Shown piece by piece: positions 1 to 7,700 of a stretch of DNA of 8,338 bases. Position 1 is the first letter of the stretch. Every line of letters begins with the position of its first letter. Source of the stretch: Deltaproteobacteria bacterium (GTDB lineage Bacteria > Desulfobacterota > Desulfobacteria > Desulfobacterales > JAFDCJ01). Below the pieces are notes generated by a model. That model saw only the letters and a list, made by a program, of their open reading frames with translations. It made no database searches and was not told where the DNA came from. The position numbers and the translations under genes are program-made. Location of the stretch: assembly GCA_024277475.1 (NCBI GenBank), contig JAJRVC010000559.1:1-8338 (forward strand), given 5' to 3'.

Positions 1-119
1 CTTATCCTACTGAATTATATGAGATTATTTCTTATTTCACTATATATTCATAATTATTATAAGTTTATGCTTGTTGGCTATAAAGGCAAAATACCCTATT
101 GGCCAACAATTTTCAAGCT
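1..119. other. AT-rich flank downstream of the reader gene
   Basis: This stretch has no supportable gene. Only 11 of its first 60 bases are G or C, far fewer than in the genes to its right. All three minus-strand frames contain stops. The change in composition occurs just past the stop codon of the reader gene at 120-122. It may be ordinary intergenic DNA or foreign DNA that replaced the missing nuclease half of that gene. An inverted repeat at 71-109 is the only structure seen in it. Confidence 0.6.
71..109 (-). repeat. Perfect 8-bp inverted repeat, possible transcript-end hairpin
   Basis: TTGTTGGC at 71-78 is exactly complementary to GCCAACAA at 102-109, with 23 bases between. The stem can gain a G-T wobble and one A-T pair on the inside. 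On the minus strand it starts about ten bases after the stop codon of the last gene, where a terminator or 3'-stabilising hairpin would lie. The T-tract expected of an intrinsic terminator is missing: the bases after it are AT-rich but mixed. It could instead be a protein site or the mark of an insertion. The pairing is directly visible; the role is inferred. Confidence 0.4.
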
Positions 120-866
120 TTAATTTCTAGGAAACTTCAGTATGTGATTCAGTACTTTTTTGTTCCGTTGAGTATCCGGAAGTTGTTGATTCTTGTCTCT
201 GATTTCAATACTTCTTGGCGAATACAGGGGAGTGTATTTTCTAGCCTTGAGCCAATCAATCCATTCCTTTGGGGCGTGTGGAGAACTGACGGCGTTACCT
301 GTTTGGATATCCTTAATCCAATCCCTGGTAACTACAGGGACATCAAGCACAGTAAATGTAGCCTTGTAATTCTGAAAGCGTTCATTTGACGGGCCGCTTG
401 TTCTCCATACGGCAACCAGATCATCATCCTGCCCTAATGATTCAGCGCCAGGAACGGCTAATCCCAGAAAACGAACATCTCTATATGTGCCTGTTGAGCC
501 GAATAAAAAAACAGGTGGGAAATGTTCGGTTATTTCAGGTGCGTGTCTGGCCTGAAACATATTCTTTAGTATTGAGTTACCATCCCTGGGAGTGTCATGC
601 AATTCCCTTCCCGGTTTTTGGTTATCACCGTAATAGGTGAACAGTCCGGTTTCATGGTCCAGGTTGTCTGGCCAGTCAGGGTTATTGAAATTGGATTTAA
701 GTGCAACCAGTTTTAGTGTTGAGATGCCCGGACGCTTGCCCAGATGGCGAAAACCAGCGCCGCAATCAACGCCTAAAAGACTGGGTAGAGGATCGTCAGA
801 TGCGTTTCCTTCACGTGATCCCCCATATACATTATCAACGACCAAATCGGCTTCTGACAGGTTCAT
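120..866 (-). CDS. AspBHI/MspJI-type modified-cytosine reader, nuclease half missing
   Basis: The 248-residue product resembles the N-terminal recognition domain of AspBHI-type restriction enzymes, the SRA-like half that binds DNA carrying 5-methyl- or 5-hydroxymethylcytosine. Family-like blocks seen are LVVDNVYGG (8-16), NASDDPLPSLL (21-31), PDWPDNLDHETGLFTYYGDN (63-82), PGRELHDTPRDGN (85-97), RFQNYKATFTVLDVPVV (163-179) and YTPLYSPRSIEIR (211-223). As known, AspBHI is about 400 residues with a C-terminal PD-(D/E)XK-type nuclease carrying a QxK motif. Here the protein stops where that half should begin, so it should bind modified DNA but not cut it. Its ATG lies 3 nt beyond the methylase TAA, with no clear Shine-Dalgarno site, so it is probably translationally coupled to the methylase. 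It may be a truncated restriction gene or a stand-alone reader. The domain call rests on recalled family motifs, without a search. Confidence 0.8.
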   Translation of the reverse strand: MNLSEADLVVDNVYGGSREGNASDDPLPSLLGVDCGAGFRHLGKRPGISTLKLVALKSNFNNPDWPDNLDHETGLFTYYGDNQKPGRELHDTPRDGNSILKNMFQARHAPEITEHFPPVFLFGSTGTYRDVRFLGLAVPGAESLGQDDDLVAVWRTSGPSNERFQNYKATFTVLDVPVVTRDWIKDIQTGNAVSSPHAPKEWIDWLKARKYTPLYSPRSIEIRDKNQQLPDTQRNKKVLNHILKFPRN

Positions 867-869
867 TGG

Positions 870-1853
870 TTACGAAGCTTTTTGAAGCTTTTCTTCATTC
901 ATGATTTTATTTATTTTCCTGAAGATCACCTCAACAACAGGAGAGCATACTCCATTTCCACATAATTTTATTTTATCCCGCCTGTTACCATAAGGCAGCT
1001 TATGTTTGCATCCAGCCCCCATTGCCTTCAACAATTCATCAGGTTGCAGCATTCTCAAATACGGCTCATTATTTTCCCAGGTCACCAAACCAAATCTGTC
1101 CAGGGTGGTAACAGTGCGAAGAGGGGAATCCAGTCTCTGCCAACCGCCGGCATAATCAGTACCGTAGTAAACAATCAGAAAAGGCTTGTTCCTCCCAAGC
1201 ACTTTAATCCCCCGCTTTGCGCGTTCAATCGTGGATTTGGCTCTTCCATCTTTATAAAGAGGTGCTGATTTATACTTCCCACTCCAGTCAATTATTGAAT
1301 TTGCATCCTTGTTGTTTTTGTTGTGACAGGCCAATAAGCTATCCTTGGAGATTTCCGAGCCTTCGCGGTCGCAAATCAGAAACATGCGTTTTCTGGCTTG
1401 TGGTGTACCAAAGTCTGCAGAATTCAATAGAAGATCATTCACACGATAACCAAGCTTCTCAATTGTATTCACAAGCTCGTTGTGCCTGTCCCATTTTTTC
1501 ATACGATTGACATTTTCGACAATTACCCAGCGTGGTTTCATGGCCGTTACCCACGGCACTATACCGATTGCTGTTTCACGACTTTTTTCTGACCCGGGAT
1601 TTGCACCACGTGCAATGGAATGTGAAGTGCATTCAGGTGAAGTCAGTAGAATATCCGGCTTATAATCCTTCGACAGCACAAAAGGATCAACCTCCTCAAT
1701 AAGGGATTCTATTACGGTAGCTTCAGGAAAGTTGGCCTGATAAGTTTTTGCAGCCAAACCCCAGGAATCAACCGCTAGGATGGGTTCTCCCCCCCCTCGA
1801 ACAGCTCCCCTCGCACCAAAACCACCACCACAAAAGAGATCTATGAATTTCAA
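870..1853 (-). CDS. DNA C5-cytosine methyltransferase
   Basis: The 327-residue product transfers a methyl group from S-adenosylmethionine to carbon 5 of cytosine in duplex DNA. All main family motifs are present in order: motif I FIDLFCGGGFGARG (3-16), the AvD acid of motif II (D29), motif IV SPECTSHS (72-79) with catalytic Cys75, motif VI ENV (113-115), motif VIII QARKR (152-156), a short target-recognition region (about 160-240), motif IX near 244-256, and motif X GNGVCSPVV (299-307). The usual PPCQ at the active site is PECT here, a variant I recall in some phage and prophage cytosine methylases. The start is TTG, supported by AGAGGTG seven bases upstream and an in-frame TAG just before. 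In class 2 DISARM the C5 methylase (DrmMII) marks self DNA. That role is inferred here from the neighbours, and the target sequence cannot be read. A run of eight G lies in codons 19-22. Confidence 0.93.
   Translation of the reverse strand: MKFIDLFCGGGFGARGAVRGGGEPILAVDSWGLAAKTYQANFPEATVIESLIEEVDPFVLSKDYKPDILLTSPECTSHSIARGANPGSEKSRETAIGIVPWVTAMKPRWVIVENVNRMKKWDRHNELVNTIEKLGYRVNDLLLNSADFGTPQARKRMFLICDREGSEISKDSLLACHNKNNKDANSIIDWSGKYKSAPLYKDGRAKSTIERAKRGIKVLGRNKPFLIVYYGTDYAGGWQRLDSPLRTVTTLDRFGLVTWENNEPYLRMLQPDELLKAMGAGCKHKLPYGNRRDKIKLCGNGVCSPVVEVIFRKINKIMNEEKLQKAS
1789..1796 (-). repeat. G8 homopolymer inside the methylase gene
   Basis: Eight consecutive G on the coding strand fall in the codons for Arg19-Gly-Gly-Gly22, between motif I and motif II. 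Gain or loss of one base would shift the frame before the catalytic motif and abolish the enzyme. Tracts of this length are known slippage sites in phase-variable methylase genes of other bacteria. The present length keeps the frame open. Switching is only inferred. Confidence 0.5.
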
Positions 1854-1860
1854 ACAGTTA

Positions 1861-1867
1861 CACCTCT
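1861..1867 (-). promoter_or_regulatory. Ribosome binding site fixing the TTG start of the methylase
   Basis: AGAGGTG stands seven bases before the TTG at 1853-1851. An in-frame TAG overlaps the upstream side of this site, and the TTG opens the protein directly at MKFIDLFCGG, the family's usual N-terminus. No ATG or GTG start exists before motif I. Confidence 0.6.
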
Positions 1868-1899
1868 ACAGCTTCAAAAAACAAGCCCTCAGCTAACCG

Positions 1900-1928
1900 G
1901 GTATACGTTTCAATTTCAGCCAGGTTAA
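1900..1928 (-). promoter_or_regulatory. Candidate sigma-70-type promoter for methylase and reader
   Basis: On the minus strand TTAACC (1928-1923) is followed after exactly 17 bases by TATACC (1905-1900). Each hexamer matches four of six consensus positions. The start of transcription would fall about 40 bases before the TTG of the methylase. The position in the only sizeable gap of the gene set supports it, but the match is modest and chance occurrence is quite possible. Confidence 0.3.
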
Positions 1929-2084
1929 CGCGAATTTAATCGGAACACCAGGTCAAATTAATTTTTTTGTATCTCGATACTTGACTGCATTAAAGCCAGG
2001 GCGCAAGCACTGTAGCCAAACAGACTGGGCGTTTGTCGGACATCTTTGTTAATAGAAAAACAAGCTTAGCGAATACTGAGTTGC

Positions 2085-2489
2085 TTATTCACGTAAGACC
2101 CTGACAATTCTGCTTACACAAGACGCTAAATCAGCTATTATTTCATGCTCCCAGATCCTGATAACTTCCCAGCCTTCCTTTTCCAGTTTTGCCGTTACTT
2201 CCTTATCCCTTTCCGCATTCCGCCCCAGCTTTTCTCCCCAAAAGTCCCTGTTGGTATCAGGGACCGTGCAATGTTCTGGACAAAAATGCCAGAAACAACC
2301 ATGTACAAATACTGCTACCTTCTTGCCGGGACATACAATATCCGGCTTACCCGTTAATTTATAATTGACCCGATAGCGATAGCCTATCCCCCAAAGTGAT
2401 TTACGCAGGGCAAGTTCAGGTTTCGTGTTCTTACCCCGAATCCGTGACATGCAGTAACTACGTTGTTTGGATGTAAGAACATCTGTCAT
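2085..2489 (-). CDS. vsr: Vsr-type very short patch repair endonuclease
   Basis: The 134-residue product has the standard length and motifs of Vsr. That enzyme nicks DNA 5' of the thymine in T:G mismatches formed when 5-methylcytosine deaminates. Seen in order: MSRIRGKNTKPELALRK (14-30) with Glu25, KPDIV (48-52) with the metal-binding Asp50, VFVHGCFWHFC (60-70) with His63 and His68, TNRDFW (79-84), the NAERD block (91-95) with Asp95, and WEHE (112-115). The zinc-site positions appear to be Cys65, Cys70/His73/Cys74 and His114; the last is Cys117 in the E. coli enzyme. No key residue is missing. The ATG lies 3 nt after the drmB stop with only a weak ribosome site, so it is probably coupled to drmB. 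Vsr genes usually sit beside a C5 methylase, and one follows 231 nt downstream. A role as restriction nuclease of the island is an alternative, but only an inference. Confidence 0.95.
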   Translation of the reverse strand: MTDVLTSKQRSYCMSRIRGKNTKPELALRKSLWGIGYRYRVNYKLTGKPDIVCPGKKVAVFVHGCFWHFCPEHCTVPDTNRDFWGEKLGRNAERDKEVTAKLEKEGWEVIRIWEHEIIADLASCVSRIVRVLRE

Positions 2490-2492
2490 CAG

Positions 2493-4397
2493 CTACGAAA
2501 AATACCCCATACCCGGATTGTCGATAGTTCCCACTACCATTGCCCTGTCCAACAACCTGTTTCCCTCTTCACATGAGGTTTCAGGAAGAAGCGAGCAGGC
2601 ATGACATGCAGCGAGGTTGCAATTATCCGGCCCTTGCCCTGTACTCTCAATACAGACTGGATCTGAAGAGCACCAGCCAGCCCTCTCCAGGGCTTTCCTG
2701 ACAACCATTTCCAGTTTACCCGGCTTACCCATTCGCACCAGACCACCCATTGTTCCTTCAGAGTCACCTGCAGCTGTATATATAAGAATGCCAGCCATGC
2801 GGTTTTCACCTTCAGAACAATACAGACGCTCCCTTAGCGATGCTGAGCCATAGCCACAATCGTACACAAGCTGGTTTATGATCATGTGTGACAGTGTATG
2901 CAGCAGCACTAATTTTGGGGAGATAGGCCTGGGTTCCTGCCTGCGACTGTCACGCAACTGATCAAACATCTGCTGCATGTTTGATATTCTGCTATTCAGT
3001 AAGTCACCTGATTTTTTCAGCCATGCATCAAGTTTGTCCTCATTCAGTTTCAGAAATACACCCTCACCCCGGACGATTATCGCAGGCAGCCAGTTTTTTG
3101 GTGTTCTCATGAACAGGGCCCGGCGCTCATCATCACTTAATGCATCATCCGGGAATATACGTGAGTACCCTACGAACGCTCTTGTTTCACGTAACTTATG
3201 AGCCAGTGAAATCCGTTCGAAATAATCTGTAATGACTTTGCCATACGAATCCATAACCTCACTTTTTATAAGCAGGTTTGTTTTTGGATATCCCTCTTTA
3301 ATATCCTGAGTGAAAATATCGTACTCCTGTTTTCGGTAATACTGCTCCTCGTCTTCCAATGGTGTGTCATTCTGACTTCCATCTCCGGCCAGCTTTCTGT
3401 TAGCAGCATCCCTCAACTCATCCGGGCTTGTTTCAAGCTCCGGATAATGAGTATCCAGGACTGTCTTCGCCATGTTACTGTCGATGGCGCCACTGTTCGC
3501 CTGAGCCATCATCTGCAGAAACCCCCATACATATGAATTATCCAGAATTGAGAGAACTTCCTCACTTGCAGAGGTGTCAATGGTGGGCAGATAAATTGAG
3601 CTGACAACACGGGGAAAATATACATTTGATCCACCACGCAGCAGTGGCTGGAGAGCTTCACCACAGCCGGGCGCAGGTACATCAATTGAAGGAATGCTTA
3701 AGGCAGGATTGTGACCCTGACAAAGAACACCGATAGTGGACAGTGCAGACTGATTGTCACTTACTTTATCAAATGCACCAGAGAGTGTTTTCGAATTTAT
3801 AACCCCGGAGCTGCTTATATCCTCACAGACAATCCGGACACCGGCAAGAGAGGCACTGCCACTGGAAACCATCCTAAGCCGCCTGCCGGCTCTAACAGGA
3901 TCATTGCGTCCAAAAACCCACTCCCACCAGGGGAAGTCCTGCAAATGGCCTTTACTGCATGCCGAGATAAAACGTACCTGAATTGTCTTCCTGGGTGGAT
4001 GGTTTTTTCCCTTATCAGCACCACTGCCTATAGGGCCCTTGCATATCGGTGATACCCTGTCATGCAACTCAGCCTCATGCATCAGCCCGCACCTTGGGCA
4101 GACATGCCATCTTGGGAAGCGTAAAAATGGTAATTTCAGATTCAGATTCTTATCATCGGAACTCTGGCCTTTTCTGGCAAACCGGAAATCAGGAGGCAGC
4201 ACAAAGTAGTCCACCCCCAGCCTTCCCGCCAGTCTCTCTTCATCCTGGATTCTGAATTCGTAGTGATCAGGATTGTTCTCATCAAATGGCCATGCATCCA
4301 GCCCGCAATGAATCAGTGAAACAGGACCCGGGAAATCCACCATTGCGCCGACACCAAACGGGGATATCGCTTGTGTTCTTCGTACCGGATTAGGCAT
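2493..4397 (-). CDS. drmB: DrmB-like DUF1998 protein
   Basis: The 634-residue product matches DrmB, the DUF1998 partner of the DrmA helicase in DISARM. As established for DISARM, DrmA and DrmB form the core complex that engages invading DNA. The N-terminus has the family opening RRTQAISPFGVGAMVDFPG (6-24). A probable zinc knuckle follows at CPRCG (100-104), then the FISACSKGHLQDFPW block (144-158). The middle (about 280-480) is weakly conserved and charged. The DUF1998 domain spans about 497-622, with LHTLSHMIINQL (499-510) and a cysteine cluster at 576, 582, 593, 598, 601 and 609 ending in LLPETSCEEGNRLLDRA (603-619). The gene looks full length and undamaged. Its ATG overlaps the end of the upstream frame by 8 nt and has a strong GGAGAGGGGG ribosome site inside that frame, so drmB can be made even though drmA is interrupted. 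Confidence 0.92.
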   Translation of the reverse strand: MPNPVRRTQAISPFGVGAMVDFPGPVSLIHCGLDAWPFDENNPDHYEFRIQDEERLAGRLGVDYFVLPPDFRFARKGQSSDDKNLNLKLPFLRFPRWHVCPRCGLMHEAELHDRVSPICKGPIGSGADKGKNHPPRKTIQVRFISACSKGHLQDFPWWEWVFGRNDPVRAGRRLRMVSSGSASLAGVRIVCEDISSSGVINSKTLSGAFDKVSDNQSALSTIGVLCQGHNPALSIPSIDVPAPGCGEALQPLLRGGSNVYFPRVVSSIYLPTIDTSASEEVLSILDNSYVWGFLQMMAQANSGAIDSNMAKTVLDTHYPELETSPDELRDAANRKLAGDGSQNDTPLEDEEQYYRKQEYDIFTQDIKEGYPKTNLLIKSEVMDSYGKVITDYFERISLAHKLRETRAFVGYSRIFPDDALSDDERRALFMRTPKNWLPAIIVRGEGVFLKLNEDKLDAWLKKSGDLLNSRISNMQQMFDQLRDSRRQEPRPISPKLVLLHTLSHMIINQLVYDCGYGSASLRERLYCSEGENRMAGILIYTAAGDSEGTMGGLVRMGKPGKLEMVVRKALERAGWCSSDPVCIESTGQGPDNCNLAACHACSLLPETSCEEGNRLLDRAMVVGTIDNPGMGYFS

Positions 4398-4704
4398 TCT
4401 CCCCCTCTCCTATACAAAATTCGTTATATATTGAAGTTATTTCCCCTTCACAGTTTGCATCAACATTCCGCAGGGAACTCATAACAGACCAACTGTGATT
4501 TTTCCACTCAATGGGCACCCTTGAGCCAGCCGGGTGCATTAAAGGCGGATGCTCAGGCGGGGAGCCAAAACCTCCATATTCCAGCGGATTCCAGGCCTGC
4601 CACTCTCTAAGCCTGTGCTCAAATGTTTTCATCACATTCTGAGTCTCATCCTCATCAACAATCCCCACCCTTTTCCGGATCATGTTCTCTATCTTGCATC
4701 TCAA
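4390..4704 (-). CDS. Severed C-terminal tail of DrmA (104-residue frame after a TGA)
   Basis: This frame is in register with drmA and separated from it only by the TGA at 4713-4711 and two further codons. It ends 8 nt inside drmB. The 104 residues include a basic, helical-looking start (MIRKRVGIVDEDETQNVM), REWQAWNPLEYGGFG (33-47), PPLMHPAGSR (53-62) and SSLRNVDANCEGEI (76-89). The last two blocks resemble what I recall of the DrmA C-terminus (a YGGF segment, then a W...SMRxVD segment), so I read it as the lost end of DrmA, not a separate gene. If translated alone it would start at TTG 4704 or ATG 4683, neither with a good ribosome site. Together with drmA it would give a protein of about 1,196 residues. 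A small independent partner protein is the alternative. The register is certain; the family match is from memory. Confidence 0.6.
   Translation of the reverse strand: MRCKIENMIRKRVGIVDEDETQNVMKTFEHRLREWQAWNPLEYGGFGSPPEHPPLMHPAGSRVPIEWKNHSWSVMSSLRNVDANCEGEITSIYNEFCIGEGENA
4401..4410 (-). promoter_or_regulatory. Strong ribosome binding site of drmB
   Basis: GGAGAGGGGG ends three bases before the drmB ATG and lies within the last codons of the drmA tail frame. It is the strongest Shine-Dalgarno match seen with an ATG start in the window and fixes the drmB start. Confidence 0.7.
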
Positions 4705-4710
4705 CCGGCT

Positions 4711-7700
4711 TCATTCCGGCAGTGGAAACGGCCGTGGGTTATCCGCGGACCCTGAATCTGAAAACTGCCTGATAGCCGCAAGGATTACCCCTGGCAATGC
4801 CCTCTCAACTGCCGGGGGGCTGAACGGTGTCACACTGGTCGGCTCCACCTGTGCATAAAGCCTCTGGTGATATGAACGAAAACTTTCATAATGACTTCGG
4901 TCACGCGGCTTACTCTGGCTGAACAGAACAACATCCAGCCCCGGCGCATTTGCACTTCGCCCCACCCGGCTTGAAACCTGGATATATTGGGATGTTGTTT
5001 TCGGCTGTCCGACTATTGTCATAAGACTCAGCCGGTCAATATCCACCCCCACTTCAATGATATTGGATGCCAGACACACCTCAATGGCATCATTGAAGAA
5101 ACCTCTATTATTCCTTTCAAGGGATTTTTCCAATTGCCTGATAGCCAACGGGATATGGTCACTCCTGATACGGCTGGTCAGCTCAATCACGTTGAACAGT
5201 TTTCGTATGTCAGAATACGCGAATCCGTGGCGTTCAAGTATCACGCGCAGATAATCCCGTGTATCAGCAACCAGCAGGGAGGCAGCCCCACCCAGCTCCC
5301 TGATGGAGTTAAAAAAAGAAAGCAAAGTCCACCAGTGGTCCCGGACAGAGTCCCCCCCGTTGTTTACTGGCATGACAACAGGATATTGAAGTAGCGCCGC
5401 GTACACGCGCGATTGTGTTGTTTGCAGGGAACCATGGCCGGGACACATCACCCCCACATACAGCCTTCCAGGCAACAGCTTCCCATTATTATCTCTCGAT
5501 TCCCTCGCAAAAAAAGAGTCCCCCGCTTCCAGACCTGACGGAGGAAACAACATCATTTCCTCCCTTGCATACAGAGCCCTTACCTGTTCGTTGGCACGGC
5601 TTATCGTCGCAGTTGAGGCAACTATTTTGGGGGACACCAACGCACCCGCTATTTCAGCCGTACAGAGTTCATCTATTACGGTTTCATATGCCCCTACCAT
5701 GGACCCCAACGGTCCCGATATCAGGTGTAACTCATCCTGGATAATAAGCGTAGGCGGATATCCTTCATGCTTCCCTTGCTTTCCAATGCCAAATAGCGAT
5801 CTGACTTCAGGTTTCCATGACAATAAAGCAAACTTATCAACGGTGCCTATTACCATGTTGGGTGGATCATCAATGATATCCTCGTCGATAATTGATATCG
5901 GTAATGGATCACTGTTTGGCTTGATCGGACTGAACCCGAATTCACAATTGTGATCATGGCAACGGAACGCCACTGTTTCATTACCTTTGCTGTTTTTCCA
6001 TTTCTGATAACCGTAAACACTCACAGGCCCCTTGTCTTTCTGGTCTTTGGGGCCGAACCTGGCATTGCACCAGGGACATTTAAGCAGGACAAAAGGATTC
6101 ACAGCATCCGGGTTTCTCTCAAGTTTTCTTAACGCTGTCCTGGCCTGACTTCTACGATTCGGGCTTGCCTCCCCTCCGACCCACATCCCAAGACGAAAAG
6201 GCTTGTCACCAAGATTTGCAGCGTATGCCCTCTGTTTACGAATGTGTTCCATCGCGCAAAACAGTAACCCGGCTCTTTGGAACTGCTGTGCCGTAAGCAG
6301 ACGCAGTGTATAGCGCATCAGAACATCTGTGCCGGCCACTTCTTTCCCGGAAAGCCGGTTGAAAAAAATGGTAAAAGCCGTCAGTCCAAGATATGCTTCA
6401 GTCTTGCCCCCGCCCGTCGGAAACCAGATAAGGTCCACAATTTTTCGCTCTGAATTTTCCGGATCGCAGATCCCTTTTATAGACATTAGCAGGAAAGCGA
6501 TCTGAAACGGCCTCCAATAACCTTTTGTACTGTTTTCCAGGGAAGGGTCCGGGTCAGTGATAGGTTTATCCCAGCTTAACCTGCCTTTGTCCCACACAGG
6601 GTTTCGTACATCACGACTGGCTCTCAGTTGAGCTATTAACATTGCCAGATTTGCAAGCCTGAACGCTTCCCGTGCCCATTCGCCTGCCTTCGTGCCGGAA
6701 TTCAAATACGCGATTCCGCCGTTTATTCTGTCAAGGCATTTCTCACAACGCTCAATGAGCAAACCCGCAGTATCAGTCAAATCATCACTTATTGGAATAT
6801 TTCTTCCGTCATATGTGACTCTGTTTTCCAGGTCCTTTAATCCCTCAATCCAGTCCCTGTATGCTTCGACAAGACAGGCCATCTCACCGTCACCACGGTC
6901 ACTATTGTCCAACCCGGCAAGCTTACGCATACTTACACGCAACGGCTTGCCAGATTTGTCCGTCAGATCAGCACTGGTTGACGGTGTTTCATATAAAGGG
7001 AATGCCTCTGTCCATATTTTACTGACCGAATCCGGCCTCTCCCCCTCCCAGTCAGCAGCACATCCATGTCCAATGGCAAAGGTCTGCATGTCCCGGTAAA
7101 TGAGCCGTAATATCTCCTCTTCATCGTCATGTTTTCTGTTTTCCCGCACCACTTCGGGATACGGCGCAACCCATTGCTCTCCGCTCCTGTTCTGAATAAC
7201 AAGGCCACACTGAAAAAAACACAACTCGTCGATACTCCCCTCAGTACGACTCTGACGGTTTACAATGGATACTGTAAGCAGTTTCTGCCTGCTGTTTGAC
7301 TCAACATTTCTTGAAATCAGCACAATTTCAAGCTTATCCTCATATCCAGGAACCCACTTCCTTATTGGGGATGTTGTGAACAATATCTCGTTGAATTCAA
7401 TTTCTATCTGAAGCTGGTTTCCATCCTGCTGGAGTGCGTTTTTCCTTTGCCACAAATGCCTCCTGTTTTCAGTATCCCCATCTATATTTACGTTCTTTTT
7501 TATATATTCAGCAAATTCCGCCCTGACTATCACTGCATCATCACCATCAGACAGATTTGCGAGAAAACTGATTCCCATGGCTGAAGGCCGGTATGCGTTT
7601 GCCAATGTCACATCATAATCTTCAGACTCATCCGCTCCAGAGCTGGCAACTGGTATATCCTCACCCCCACCAACATCCATTTCATCTTTGGCAAACCCAT

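Larger units (their letters stand above)
1854..2084. other. 231-nt intergenic gap between vsr and the methylase gene
   Basis: This is the only gap of note in a set whose other genes overlap or lie a few bases apart. It separates helicase-drmA-drmB-vsr from methylase-reader and so suggests two transcription units. It holds the candidate promoter at 1900-1928, the methylase ribosome binding site, and a small inverted repeat, GTATC/GATAC with a 2-base loop (1969-1980), next to a T7 run on the forward strand. No open frame of useful length or convincing intrinsic terminator was seen. Confidence 0.5.

Noticed and set aside
871..893. Tandem GAAGCTTTT repeat at the 3' end of the methylase gene
   Set aside because: Two short copies only, within coding sequence for the charged C-terminal tail; not enough to call a functional repeat.
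1969..1980. GTATC/GATAC inverted repeat as a controller-protein operator
   Set aside because: The arms are only 5 bp, no second copy or controller gene is present in the window, and it lies upstream of the candidate promoter. It is noted only as part of the gap.
4711..4713. UGA read as Trp throughout the genome (recoded genetic code)
   Set aside because: The other complete genes here contain many Trp residues coded by TGG and no further in-frame TGA, so a general recoding is not supported, although their stops are all TAA or TAG.
4650..4713. Selenocysteine at the drmA TGA
   Set aside because: No convincing selenocysteine-insertion hairpin follows the TGA, and selenocysteine is not expected in this family.
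4987..5394. Long forward-strand frame, and others such as 99-389, 1217-1510, 5591-5953 and 6692-7099
   Set aside because: They lie opposite well-supported minus-strand genes with recognised motifs, show no known domains, and have no consistent ribosome sites.
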